In this document: positions 47,201 to 56,267 of the stretch, piece after piece
Numbering within the stretch: the stretch's first letter is position 1
How the letters are laid out: each line of letters starts with the position of its first letter
NCBI RefSeq assembly: GCF_027587195.1
Contig: NZ_JAPDDP010000007.1
Location: forward strand, 1-64,000
Direction of reading: 5' to 3'
Source of the DNA: Solirubrobacter phytolaccae
GTDB lineage: Bacteria > Actinomycetota > Thermoleophilia > Solirubrobacterales > Solirubrobacteraceae
DNA: 64,000 bases
Notes under the pieces: generated by a model
Databases searched by the model: none
Told to the model about the DNA's origin: nothing
The model's input: the letters and a program-made list of their open reading frames with translations, nothing else
Program-made: the position numbers and the translations under genes

Positions 47201-50200
47201 CTCCGCTTCAACCCGATCGAGCAGATCGCGGACGGGGCGAAGCCGACGGTCGGCGTGGGCACGACGTACTCGCTCCCGACCACCGCGTCGCCGAACGGGC
47301 CCAACCTGTTCGACGGCAACGAGGGCGGCGGCGGCAAGACCAAGCCCGAGATCTACGCCATGGGCCTGCGCAACCCGTCGCGCATGTCGATCGACCCGAA
47401 GACGGACATCCCGTACGCCGCGTGGGTCGGGCCGGACGCCCAGAACCCCTCGGCGACCCAGGGCCCGTCGACCTACGAGAGCGCCACGCAGCTCCCGTCC
47501 GCCGGCAACTACGGCTGGCCCTACTGCATGGGCAACCAGCAGGCCTACCGCGACCGCACGTCGGACGGCAACCTGCGCACGACCAACGCCGCGGGCTACG
47601 TGACCGGCGGCCCGGCGAGCGCGCCGACCAACGGCTGGTACGACTGCAAGAACCTCGTCAACGACTCGACCAACAACACGGGTCTGACGACGCTGCCGCA
47701 CACGACCGGCACGGGCAAGGACGCGGGCACCGCTCGCGCCCACAACGTCTGGTACAGCCGCGGCAACACGAACGGCGCCAACGGCTGCCCGGACTTCGCC
47801 CGCCCGACCGGGGCCGACAACGCTCCGGACTACGGCTCCGCGCCGACGTCGAAGTGCCCGTACATCACCGCCTCGGGCGCGACCGTGTTCGACGGCCCGG
47901 TCTACCGCTACGACGACAAGGCGACCGACAACGCGGTCCGCTGGCCCGAGTACTGGGACGGCCGCTGGTTCCTCAACGACTACGGCAACAGCTCGGTCAA
48001 GCACGCGCTGCTGCTCGATCCCGCCACGGCGGCGAGCGGCTCGCAGCCGATCTACGCGGACAGCTTCCGCGGCGGTCTGCCGTGGGGCGCGAACTACATG
48101 GACTCCAAGTTCGGTCCGGACGGCGCGCTGTACGTGCAGGTCTACGAGGGCTTCTTCTCGACCGGCAACAACGCGGGCCTCTACAAGATCACCTACACGG
48201 GTGGCGCCGACACTCCGGGTCCCGACCCGCAGTGGAAGGCGACCACGACGGCACGTGAGGTCGACTTCGCGCTCGGCGCCACCGGTGGCGTCGGCTACGA
48301 GTGGGACTTCGGTGACGGCACGCCCGTCTCGAGCGCCGCGACCCCGCGTCACGTGTACGCGGAGCCCGGCACCTACACCGCCAAGCTGACGGTGACCTAC
48401 GCCGACGGCGAGAAGGCGACCAAGACGACCAGCGTCACGGTCGGCAGCGACAGCTCCGCGCCGACGCTGACCGTCCAGCTCAACGGCCAGACCCCGGCCG
48501 GCCGCTACACCGCGCCGGTGGAGGTCACCGTGCGCGCGACCGACGGCACCGGCGCGTCCGGCGTCGAGTGGATCGAGCGTCGCGTCGACGGCGGCGCGTG
48601 GACCCGTGCGACCAACTCGGGCAACGCGGAGCCGTTCGAGACCAAGTTCACGGTCAGCGGCGCCGGCACGCACACGGTCGAGTACCGCGCCCGTGACAAG
48701 GCGGGCAACGTCACCGACCCGGTGGGCTCGGTCACGTTCGCGATCGACTCGGCCGGTGGCGGCTCCTGCAACCCGCTGTCGGATCAGTTCAACGGCACGT
48801 CCGTCGATCCGAAGTGGCAGCTGCTCAACGGCGTCGCGGGCAAGGAGCCCACGGTGGCCAACGGCCACCTGACGATGCCGCTGCTGCGCGGCGACCTGTA
48901 CGAGGACCAGGGCACCGCCCAGACGCTCGTGCAGGCCGCGCCTTCGGGCTCGTGGGTCGCGACGGCGAAGATCGCCCACGCGAACATCAACACCGACGGC
49001 GAGGCGGCCGGGCTCGCGCTGATCAACAGCCTGAACCCGAACCACCTGCTCAAGACGACGATCCAGTACAAGGGCGACGTCGATCCGAACACGACCGGCA
49101 ACCAGCCGGGCAAGTGGGCGGAGCGGGTGCTGACGTCCAACAACGCGGCGATCACGCTCCCGCCGGCGACGGTGCCGTGGCCCAACTCGGGCGGCCTGAC
49201 GCTGGCCGGCGACTACGTCTGGGTCCGCTTCGTCTACGACGACGTGGCCAAGACGGTCACCACCTGGTCCTCGACGAACGGCACGACGTTCACGTCGTTC
49301 GGCGCGCCGATCTCGGTGACGCAGTACCTGTCCGGCGCGGGCGGCCTGCGGGTCGGCGTGTTCGGCAAGCACGACGGCTCGGCCGACGACAGCGTCACGT
49401 TCGACGCGTTCAACGTCGTCGCGACGGCCGAACCGCAGACGCCGGCCGACAACTGCGGCGGCACGGGCTGCGGCCCGCTGTCGGATCAGTTCACCGGCAC
49501 CACGCTGGACTCGAAGTGGCAGACCCTCAACCCCGTCGCGGGCAAGGCGCCGACGGTGGCCGACGGCCACCTGACGATGCCGATGCTGCGCGGCGACCTG
49601 TACACGACGACGGCGACGTCGCAGGCGCTGCTGCAGACCGTGCCCTCGGGCTCGTGGGTCGCGACGGCGAAGTTCAAGCACGCGAACATCAACGCCGACG
49701 GCAGGGCAGCGGGTCTCACGCTGATCAACAGCATCAGCCCGAACCACCTGCTCAAGACGACGCTCCAGTACAAGAGCGACGCCGATCCGAACACCACCGG
49801 CAGCCAGCCGGGCAAGTGGGCGGAGCGGGTGCTGACGTCCAACAACGCGTCGGTCATCCTGCCGCCCGCGACGGTGCCGTGGCCCAACTCGGGCGCGCTG
49901 AACCTGAGCGGCGAGTACGTGTACGTGCGGTTCGTCTACGACGACGCGACCAAGCAGGTCACGACCTGGAGCTCCGCCAACGGCACGACGTTCGCGTCGT
50001 TCGGCGCTCCGATCTCGGTCACGCAGTACCTGTCCCAGGCCGGTGGCCTGCGGGTGGGCGTGTTCGCCAAGCACGACGGCTCGGCCGACAGCACGGTCGA
50101 CTTCGACGCGTTCAACGTCGTCTCGGGCGCTGACCCGCAGACGCCGGGTGACGACTGCGGCGGCGCGAAGGGGTGCCCGCAGGTCGACGAGTTCAACGGC

Positions 50201-53152
50201 ACCTCGCTCGATCCGAAGTGGGAGATCGCCAACCCGACGCCCGAGAACGTGGCCGTCGCCGATGGCAAGCTCGCGCTGACGACCGCGCAGGGTGACGTGT
50301 CGGGCGCGAACTTCACCGCGCGCAACATCGTCATGCAGGCGGTGCCGACGGGTCCGTGGTCGGTGACCACGAAGATGGACCACTCGACGATCAGCGCCAA
50401 CGGCCGTGCCGGCGGCATGCTGGTCTACGGGTCCAACGGCCCGAACTACCTCGCCAAGCTCGGCGTGCAGTACAAGACCACGGACCTCTCGGGCCAGCCG
50501 ATGAACGGCATCTGGGCCGAGCGCGTCCTGACGTCCAACAACACGATCAACAGCGGCTTCGGCGGCCAGTACCCGAACACGGGCAAGCTGACCCCGCCGA
50601 GCAACGACCTGTGGCTGCGGGCGAGCTTCGACGGCACGAACCTGATCAGCGAGTACTCGCTGGACGGGACGACGTTCGCGAAGATCGCTCCGGATGTCCC
50701 GGTCACGGCCGCGACCTTCGGTGCCAACGGCATCACGAAGGTCGGCCTGTTCGTCAAGCACGACTCGGGTGGAGCGGCCGCGCCGATCCGCTTCGACTCG
50801 TTCAACGTCACGGCCGACAGCTGTGGCGGTGGCGACACGTCCGCGCCGCGCACCACCCACACGCTCGATCCGGCCACGGCCGACGGGTCCGCGGGTTGGT
50901 ACAAGAACAACGTCAAGGTCACGCTCGCCGCGACCGACAACGACGGCGGCTCGGGCGTGGACTACACCGAGTACCGCAAGCAGGGCACCGCGACGTGGAC
51001 GCGCTACAGCGCGGCGTTCACGATCGAGGACGCCGGCAGCACGACGATCGAGTACCGCTCGGTCGACAAGAAGGGCAACACCGAGGGCACCCGCTCGGTG
51101 AGCTTCAAGATCGACAAGGCCACCCCGACGACGAGCGTCAAGCTCGACGGCGCGGCGCCGAAGGCCACCTACGAGGGTCCGGTCGCGGTCGACCTGGACG
51201 CCACGGACGGCACGGGCTCCGGCATCAGCAAGACCGAGGTCCGCGTCGACGGCGGCGAGTGGAAGCCGTACGTGGAGGAGGAGACGATCCTCAACTCCGC
51301 GGCCGACCTCGCCAAGTGGGCGCAGGCCGGCGCCGGCGGCATGACGTGGTCCACGGAGGACGGCGGCTACGCCCGCACCTTCTCGGGCTTCGGCATGCCG
51401 TGGTACCCGGTCAAGGAGTACGGCGACTTCGTCGTCAAGCTCCAGTGGCGTGACTCGAGCACCGGCACGAGCGGCAACGGCGGCGTCTTCGTGCGCTTCC
51501 CGAACCCGGCCGAGGCCATCACCCGCACGGCGGCCAACCGCTACCCGTGCCAGGTCGGCTCGGGTCAGAACGATCCGGCCTGGGTCGCGATCTACTGCGG
51601 CCACGAGATCCAGATCAACGACAACCAGCCGTCCGAGCCGCAGAAGACGGGCTCCGTGTACAACTTCTCGGCGCTGAACGCCACCCAGGCGAAGGTTCAG
51701 CCGCGCGGGACGTGGGTCGACTACGAGATCAAGGTCGTCGGCCAGACGTACACGATCACCCGCAACGGCGAGGTGCTGCAGACGTTCGAGAACACCCCGG
51801 GCAAGACGTCGTCGCGCTCGGGCGACCCCTCGACGACCGACCGTCAGTTCTCGAAGGGCTACATCGGCCTTCAGAACCACGGCGCGAGCGACGTCATCGA
51901 CTACCGCAACATTCGCGTGGAGCCGCTGGACTCGGGCTCCGTCAAGAGCGGGTTCACGGTCACGGGCAACGGCGCGCACAAGGTCGAGTTCCGCTCGACC
52001 GACGTGGCCGGCAACGTGGAGACGGCCAAGTCGGTCGACTTCACGATCGGCAGCCAGCCCGCGGGCGAGAAGACCCCGCCGGTGACGACCTCCTCGCTCA
52101 ACCCGGCCTCGCCGGGCGCGGGCGGGACCTACACCGGTCCGGTCGACGTGACGCTGTCGGCGACCGACCCGGCTGAGACCAGCACGGGCGGCGGCGGTGC
52201 CGCGAAGACGCTCGACGTCAACGCGTTCCCGGATCACTGGGAGCCCAACGCGCTGACCGCGACGGTCGGCGACACGGTGCGCTGGAACTTCCCGACGGCG
52301 ACGGCGGGCACGGTCCACGACCTGTGGCTGATCAAGCCCAGCGATCCGCAGGGCTACACGGGCACGCGTCTCACCAACAACAACGGCGGCATCGCGCTGC
52401 CGGGCGATCCCTCGATCACCCAGACGGTGTCCGAGGTCGGCACGTACTCGTTCCTGTGCAAGATCCACGCGAACATGACCGGCACGATCGCCGTGACCTC
52501 GGGCGGCACCACCGTCCCGGGCTCCGGCGTCGACTTCACCGAGTACCGCGTCAACGGCGGTGCGTGGACCAAGAAGACCAACACGAGCAACGCCTCGCCG
52601 TTCGTGACGACGTTCAAGGCGGAAGCCGAGGGCGCGTACGCGGTGGAGTACCGCTCGGCGGACAAGGCCGGCAACACCGAGGCCACGAAGTCGGTCAGCT
52701 TCGAGATCAAGAAGCCGAGCGACTCGACCTCGGTCGACACCGACCTCAACGCGCAGGTGCCGCGGGCCATGGGCATCTCGATCGGCGGCACGGTGACGTT
52801 CGGGGCGATCCAGCCCGGCGTCGCCAAGGACTACGACGCGGGCACGATCGTCCGCGCCACGTCCAGCGTCGCCTCGTCGAAGCTGACGATCTTCGATCCC
52901 AGCTCGACGGCCACCGGCCATCTGGTCAACGGCGCGTTCGCGATGCCGCAGGCCGTCAAGGTCGCCGTGGGCTCGGCGTTCGCTCCGCTCGGCGGCTCGG
53001 CGAACCCGACGGTGCTCGGCACCTGGGCCCATCCGCTGGCCAATGAGGCAGTGGAGCTGAAGTTCCGGCAGTCGGTCGCCGAGGGCGACCGCCTGCTCGA
53101 GGGCAACTACAGCAAGCGCGTGACGCTGACGCTGTCGGCGACCACGCCGTAG
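44255..53152 (+). CDS. Giant secreted multidomain sugar-oxidation protein
   Basis: A 2965-residue exported protein; ATG 44255 follows a strong ribosome-binding site and gives a signal peptide cut after Ala27 (APGSAQA). Approximate domain order: sugar-phosphate isomerase/epimerase-like TIM barrel (39-370, with AYFHNHAGEF and ISFHVKDM metal-ligand strands); Ig-like domain (376-478); ThuA-like domain (480-709); glucose/sorbosone-dehydrogenase-like propeller (710-1318, His907 in CCHRGGGMAFD); PKD domain (1320-1397, WDFGDGTP); Ig-like repeat; three concanavalin-like repeats (1508, 1742, 1976 onward); Ig-like repeats. A DUF1080 (3-keto-glycoside hydrolase-like) domain is inserted into one repeat at ~2342-2561, and a cupredoxin (VHDLWL, CKIHANM ligands) into another at ~2650-2750. 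The last ~140 residues are the shared C-terminal domain. Role inferred: extracellular sugar oxidation and 3-keto-glycoside cleavage. Confidence 0.88.
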   Translation: MKHRRVWKAVAAALTASALLAPGSAQAQRAPSMGEGAPVGQSGIQLYNFRDYLSSGSGEIVCPASPAPATPYCTPTLPANNVLARMERLFAFLKANDIKNVELYGYPGNPFPSDSSPQGNLQGSMDLRALGDKYGIRFPGRHGSLNESRWDAEIAHAKILGQDHLGEGSSGGAGGLGSYNQTLTTATQLNKLGKRSVEAGVGPAYFHNHAGEFSTRFVDTSGDGRNKSAWEIVMERTDPRWVVAQIDIGWAVCGASGHATPVDPGVGATYVDQMIQKFGRRVISFHVKDMAAGGISPSCGDNDQRVLGQGAINFAPLFSSGKNKTRYYFSERDPVGLGGPTNFNPFTNAGDGAKALRADPKPSLKASPKLFPSVPKGTPASANQAPIKVTNDGDAPLVIASGANAIKIEADDADGGATTAGDFAVVSDDCAGKTLAPNATCTVNVGFKPTRSNYTSVARLVIDSNSDDAVERVLIAGAQVPPKVLVFRGATDATNTAGVDALKALGTANDFLVEDTANATAFTTTNLANYRAVVFLDNKGDLLNAGQETALQSYIQGGGGFVGIGGAAEAETANTFITGLIGARPDGASPTTASDQVLVAGDRVHPASRDLPLQSTVNDIWYRWTTRPTGQVHTLARYRAPGAAAGDGTTTGGTDWPIAWCRDYQGGRSVYTGLGRTAAAYGQDNLKKHLLGAIQWAGGLVRGGCKATILSNYSTDRVVNAASGNLNNTGESHGVAPASNGWVFYIGRADCRTDAERGAMIGQASSPKILDFANRNVGVGCGTVHIFDPKAANGTVNSGVTKAGVIPVYGDRGSGDEVNGKIETGLLGVVPSPDFATTGHIYLQYYPTFNPDNPVLPGLADGDARRVTKISQARVSRFTIDLATKQLKLNSEVPIFKYDAQVYSCCHRGGGMAFDSQGNLYVTTGDSNSSQSTNGYSGNFQPLRCPVGPANEVSNNHCGTANFSYRDARRTAGNTNDYNGKMLRFNPIEQIADGAKPTVGVGTTYSLPTTASPNGPNLFDGNEGGGGKTKPEIYAMGLRNPSRMSIDPKTDIPYAAWVGPDAQNPSATQGPSTYESATQLPSAGNYGWPYCMGNQQAYRDRTSDGNLRTTNAAGYVTGGPASAPTNGWYDCKNLVNDSTNNTGLTTLPHTTGTGKDAGTARAHNVWYSRGNTNGANGCPDFARPTGADNAPDYGSAPTSKCPYITASGATVFDGPVYRYDDKATDNAVRWPEYWDGRWFLNDYGNSSVKHALLLDPATAASGSQPIYADSFRGGLPWGANYMDSKFGPDGALYVQVYEGFFSTGNNAGLYKITYTGGADTPGPDPQWKATTTAREVDFALGATGGVGYEWDFGDGTPVSSAATPRHVYAEPGTYTAKLTVTYADGEKATKTTSVTVGSDSSAPTLTVQLNGQTPAGRYTAPVEVTVRATDGTGASGVEWIERRVDGGAWTRATNSGNAEPFETKFTVSGAGTHTVEYRARDKAGNVTDPVGSVTFAIDSAGGGSCNPLSDQFNGTSVDPKWQLLNGVAGKEPTVANGHLTMPLLRGDLYEDQGTAQTLVQAAPSGSWVATAKIAHANINTDGEAAGLALINSLNPNHLLKTTIQYKGDVDPNTTGNQPGKWAERVLTSNNAAITLPPATVPWPNSGGLTLAGDYVWVRFVYDDVAKTVTTWSSTNGTTFTSFGAPISVTQYLSGAGGLRVGVFGKHDGSADDSVTFDAFNVVATAEPQTPADNCGGTGCGPLSDQFTGTTLDSKWQTLNPVAGKAPTVADGHLTMPMLRGDLYTTTATSQALLQTVPSGSWVATAKFKHANINADGRAAGLTLINSISPNHLLKTTLQYKSDADPNTTGSQPGKWAERVLTSNNASVILPPATVPWPNSGALNLSGEYVYVRFVYDDATKQVTTWSSANGTTFASFGAPISVTQYLSQAGGLRVGVFAKHDGSADSTVDFDAFNVVSGADPQTPGDDCGGAKGCPQVDEFNGTSLDPKWEIANPTPENVAVADGKLALTTAQGDVSGANFTARNIVMQAVPTGPWSVTTKMDHSTISANGRAGGMLVYGSNGPNYLAKLGVQYKTTDLSGQPMNGIWAERVLTSNNTINSGFGGQYPNTGKLTPPSNDLWLRASFDGTNLISEYSLDGTTFAKIAPDVPVTAATFGANGITKVGLFVKHDSGGAAAPIRFDSFNVTADSCGGGDTSAPRTTHTLDPATADGSAGWYKNNVKVTLAATDNDGGSGVDYTEYRKQGTATWTRYSAAFTIEDAGSTTIEYRSVDKKGNTEGTRSVSFKIDKATPTTSVKLDGAAPKATYEGPVAVDLDATDGTGSGISKTEVRVDGGEWKPYVEEETILNSAADLAKWAQAGAGGMTWSTEDGGYARTFSGFGMPWYPVKEYGDFVVKLQWRDSSTGTSGNGGVFVRFPNPAEAITRTAANRYPCQVGSGQNDPAWVAIYCGHEIQINDNQPSEPQKTGSVYNFSALNATQAKVQPRGTWVDYEIKVVGQTYTITRNGEVLQTFENTPGKTSSRSGDPSTTDRQFSKGYIGLQNHGASDVIDYRNIRVEPLDSGSVKSGFTVTGNGAHKVEFRSTDVAGNVETAKSVDFTIGSQPAGEKTPPVTTSSLNPASPGAGGTYTGPVDVTLSATDPAETSTGGGGAAKTLDVNAFPDHWEPNALTATVGDTVRWNFPTATAGTVHDLWLIKPSDPQGYTGTRLTNNNGGIALPGDPSITQTVSEVGTYSFLCKIHANMTGTIAVTSGGTTVPGSGVDFTEYRVNGGAWTKKTNTSNASPFVTTFKAEAEGAYAVEYRSADKAGNTEATKSVSFEIKKPSDSTSVDTDLNAQVPRAMGISIGGTVTFGAIQPGVAKDYDAGTIVRATSSVASSKLTIFDPSSTATGHLVNGAFAMPQAVKVAVGSAFAPLGGSANPTVLGTWAHPLANEAVELKFRQSVAEGDRLLEGNYSKRVTLTLSATTP
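48776..50820 (+). repeat. Three concanavalin-like domain repeats inside the giant gene
   Basis: Units begin at 48776, 49478 and 50180, exactly 702 bases (234 codons) apart. Units 1 and 2 are nearly identical in protein sequence (GSWVATAK, GKWAERVLTSNNA, TVPWPNSG, SVTQYLS). Unit 3 is more diverged but keeps WAERVLTSNN. The fold resembles DUF1349/LamG-type carbohydrate-binding modules. Confidence 0.8.
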
Positions 53153-53165
53153 CACGCAGTCCCGT

Positions 53166-53197
53166 CCCCGGCCCCGCGGCGTGCCGCGGGGCCGGGG
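53166..53197. terminator. Strong GC hairpin after the giant gene
   Basis: 15-base perfect arms at 53166-53180 and 53183-53197 (CCCCGGCCCCGCGGC and its complement) around GT, followed by GCTTCGTCTT. It would terminate or attenuate transcription between the giant gene and the next four-gene run. Confidence 0.65.
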
Positions 53198-53234
53198 GCT
53201 TCGTCTTCCCAACTTTGGATCGACCCACCCAGCC

Positions 53235-56200
53235 ATGACTCTGCATCGGATACGCCTCGCGCTCTGCGCCGCGGCGACGGCGAGCCTGATCGCGGCCGCA
53301 CCCGCGGCGGCGGACGCGGGCCGGGTGCTCGTGTTCACCGGCGCCGCTCACCCGAGCACGCCGGCGGCGGTCTCCGCCATCCAGGCGCTCGGCGCCGCCA
53401 ACGACTTCACGGTCGACGTGACGGCCGAAGCGAGCGCGATCAGCGACCTCGGGCGCTACCGCGCCGTCGCGTTCGTGCACGCCGCCGGCGACGTCCTCGA
53501 CGCGAACCAGCAGACCGCGCTGGAGGCCTACGTCAGCGGCGGCGGCGGCTTCGTCGGCATCGGTGAGACCGCCAAGCTCGAGGAGGGCCAGCCCTTCTTC
53601 GACACGCTGCTCGGCCTCACCGGCGCGAGCCGCACGACGGGCGGGGCGACGACGCCCCAGGACGTCGAGTTCCTGGACCGCGTGCACCCCGCTACCCGCG
53701 CGAACCCGCTGCTGGTGAAGGGCCACACGGACACGTACTTGAAGTGGACCGCCAACCCGACGGGCAAGGTGCACACCGTCGCGCGCGTGCGCTTCGGCGC
53801 GCTGCCCGGCGGCACGACGATCACCAACGACGCGGTCTCGCGCCACGACGGCGCCGGCGATCGCATGCAGCCCCAGAACGAGCGCCCGGTCTCATGGTGC
53901 CGGGACGTCGGCCAGGGGCGGTCGTTCTACACCGCGCTCGGCGGCACGGCCGCGGCCTACGAGCAGGCCGCCGTCAAGCAGCAGCTGCTCGGCGCGCTCC
54001 AGTGGGCCGCGGGCATGGTGCGCGGCAACTGCAAGGCCGCGATCGACGCCAACTACACCGCCGTCCGCCTCACGCAGACGGTCGATCTCGCCGCGCTCGC
54101 CACGGCGGACGACGGTCGCGTGTTCACCGGCGCGCGCGGCGCGATCCGGGTCGGCGACGCGAAGGTCGCGCAGCTCTCCGTGTACGGCGAGCAGGGCCTC
54201 CTCGGGCTCGCGCTGGACCCCGCGTTCATGCGCGGGCGGCCGTACCTGTACGTGCAGTACTTCCCGTTCGGCAAGGGCGAAGGGGGCACGGCCACGTCGG
54301 ACCCGGCCAAGCAGCTCGGCCCGGGCGTGGACCAGCTCACGAACATGGGTGAGCGACGCGTCTCGCGCTTCACCTACGACGCGGTGAGCCAGACGCTCGT
54401 GCCCGGCTCCGAGCGTGTGCTCTTCCACTGGATGACGCCCGTCTACCGCGCGGGCCGGGTGGGCGGCGCGATGGACTTCGACTCCGCGGGCAACCTCTAC
54501 TTCGCCTCCGGCGACACGATCGACGGGGCGGCCAACGCGTACCGCGGCGGCTACACCAACGCCCACGCCGAGCACACGCTCCCGAACAGCGGCGGCGCGA
54601 TCACGTTCGGCGACGCGCGCGGGACCGCGGCCAACACGAACGCCTACGAGGGCAAGGTCCTGCGGATCACGCCGCTCGCGGACCCGGGCACGGTTCCCGG
54701 CGTCGGTCGCACGTACTCGATCCCCGGCGCGGACGCGCCCAACGGCCCCAACCTGTTCGCGCCGGCGAACCGGCTCGCGAAGCCCGAGGTGTTCGCGATG
54801 GGCCTCTCCGACGTGCGCTCGCTCGACGTCGACCCCAAGACGGACACGGTCTCGATCGCCTGGGCCGGCACCGGGCAGACGGCGAACGCGGTCACCTGGG
54901 GCCCGGCGAAGACCGAGAGCGCGACTCGCGTCACGGCCGCCGGCAACTACGGCTGGCCCTACTGCGGAGCCGGCAACCGCTTCGGCTACCGCGCCACGCT
55001 GCCCGCCATCGGTGGTGGCGGCGCGGCCAACCTCGGCTGGCCCGACACGCCGCGCGGCACGGTCGGCGGCGGCGCGAGCGGTGACGCGGGCGCCTTCTGG
55101 GACTGCTCGAAGTCGCTGCCGAACGACTCGCCGTTCAACACCGGCCTCACGGACCTCCCCGCGCCCAAGCCGGCCACCGTCTGGTACGGCCCGCAGGGCG
55201 GCTGTTACGACTTCCCGCGCAACGCCAACGGCGTCGCGCTCTACAACGACAGCAACACCTCCACGGGCATCGACACGACGCGCAGCTGCCCGTGGGCGCT
55301 CGGCGGTGAGCAGTCCGTCGTGACCGGCGGCACCTACCGGCGCCCCGCGCAGGCCGCGGCCAGCGCCTGGCCCGCCTACTGGGACGGCCGCTGGTTCGTC
55401 GCCGACGCGGCCGGCGCGAGCGTGCACCACGCGCTGCTGATGGACCCGGCCACCGAGGCCTCCGGCGGCGTGCCGATCGCGGCCGACTCGCTGGCCGCGA
55501 TCCTCCCGGCCGACCTGCGCGGCCTCGGCTTCGGTCGCGACGGCGCGCTCTACACGACGACGGCGTCCGGCGTCTGGCGGATCGGCTACACGGGCGGTGA
55601 CGACACGCCCGGTCCGGACCCGCACTACGCGGTCCGGGTGGGCACGTCGATCGTCGACTTCAGCGTCGGCCGCTCCGGCGGCGTGCGCTACGAGTGGACG
55701 TTCTCCGGCGGCGGGACCGCGACCGGCGCCAACGTGACGCACGCGTTCGGCGGCGACGGGACCCGGCAGGCGACGCTCACCGTGATCTACGCCGACGGCG
55801 AGCGGGTCAGCCGGACGTTCAGCGTCCAGATCCCGCCCGTGTCCGACGCCGAGGCGAACGTGGAGATCACCGCGGTCGTGCCGCGCATGCTCGGGCTCAC
55901 GCTCGGGGCGCCCGCCACGTTCGCGCCGATCACGCCGGGCGTCGCCGCGACCTACAGCGCGACGATGACCGCCAGCGTGCGCGCCACGACGGGCACCGCC
56001 GCGCTCAGCATCGTCGACCACAGCGCCGTCGGACCCGGGCACCTGGTGAACGGCAGCGCGGTGATGCCGCAGCCGCTCCAGGCGCGCGCCGGCGACGCGG
56101 CGCACGGCACCGTCTCCGGCATACCGCTGCTGTTGCGATCGTGGACCGAGGCGGCGGTGGAGACGCTCACGGTGGGCTTCCAGCAGCCGGTCGCGTCGAC

Positions 56201-56267
56201 GGACCGCCTCCTCGAAGGCCGATACGCGAAGACCCTGACGTTCGAGCTCGGGACGACCACGCCATGA
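53235..56267 (+). CDS. Secreted ThuA / sorbosone-dehydrogenase-like protein
   Basis: A 1010-residue exported protein with a signal peptide (LALCAAATASLIAAAPAAADA). Order: ThuA-like domain (29-265, RVLVFTGAAH, GGGGFVGIGE), glucose/sorbosone-dehydrogenase-like propeller (270-785, EQGLLGLALDPAF, LRITPLADP, NYGWPYC), PKD-like domain (790-869, YEWTFSGGG) and the shared C-terminal domain (872-1010, ending TLTFELGTTTP). It is a compact relative of the giant upstream protein without TIM barrel, DUF1080 or cupredoxin. At the position of His907 in that protein it has Arg408 (GRVGGAMDFD), which may remove the catalytic base known from soluble PQQ glucose dehydrogenase. Its stop overlaps the next start by 4 bases. 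Confidence 0.88.
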   Translation: MTLHRIRLALCAAATASLIAAAPAAADAGRVLVFTGAAHPSTPAAVSAIQALGAANDFTVDVTAEASAISDLGRYRAVAFVHAAGDVLDANQQTALEAYVSGGGGFVGIGETAKLEEGQPFFDTLLGLTGASRTTGGATTPQDVEFLDRVHPATRANPLLVKGHTDTYLKWTANPTGKVHTVARVRFGALPGGTTITNDAVSRHDGAGDRMQPQNERPVSWCRDVGQGRSFYTALGGTAAAYEQAAVKQQLLGALQWAAGMVRGNCKAAIDANYTAVRLTQTVDLAALATADDGRVFTGARGAIRVGDAKVAQLSVYGEQGLLGLALDPAFMRGRPYLYVQYFPFGKGEGGTATSDPAKQLGPGVDQLTNMGERRVSRFTYDAVSQTLVPGSERVLFHWMTPVYRAGRVGGAMDFDSAGNLYFASGDTIDGAANAYRGGYTNAHAEHTLPNSGGAITFGDARGTAANTNAYEGKVLRITPLADPGTVPGVGRTYSIPGADAPNGPNLFAPANRLAKPEVFAMGLSDVRSLDVDPKTDTVSIAWAGTGQTANAVTWGPAKTESATRVTAAGNYGWPYCGAGNRFGYRATLPAIGGGGAANLGWPDTPRGTVGGGASGDAGAFWDCSKSLPNDSPFNTGLTDLPAPKPATVWYGPQGGCYDFPRNANGVALYNDSNTSTGIDTTRSCPWALGGEQSVVTGGTYRRPAQAAASAWPAYWDGRWFVADAAGASVHHALLMDPATEASGGVPIAADSLAAILPADLRGLGFGRDGALYTTTASGVWRIGYTGGDDTPGPDPHYAVRVGTSIVDFSVGRSGGVRYEWTFSGGGTATGANVTHAFGGDGTRQATLTVIYADGERVSRTFSVQIPPVSDAEANVEITAVVPRMLGLTLGAPATFAPITPGVAATYSATMTASVRATTGTAALSIVDHSAVGPGHLVNGSAVMPQPLQARAGDAAHGTVSGIPLLLRSWTEAAVETLTVGFQQPVASTDRLLEGRYAKTLTFELGTTTP

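Noticed and set aside
46694-53338. A 2214-codon open frame on the reverse strand opposite the giant gene, and similar long antisense frames elsewhere (for example 490-3399, 22920-25586)
   Set aside because: They are Arg/Val/Asp-rich mirror frames caused by strong GC bias at third positions; they carry no recognisable domain and lie opposite clear genes.
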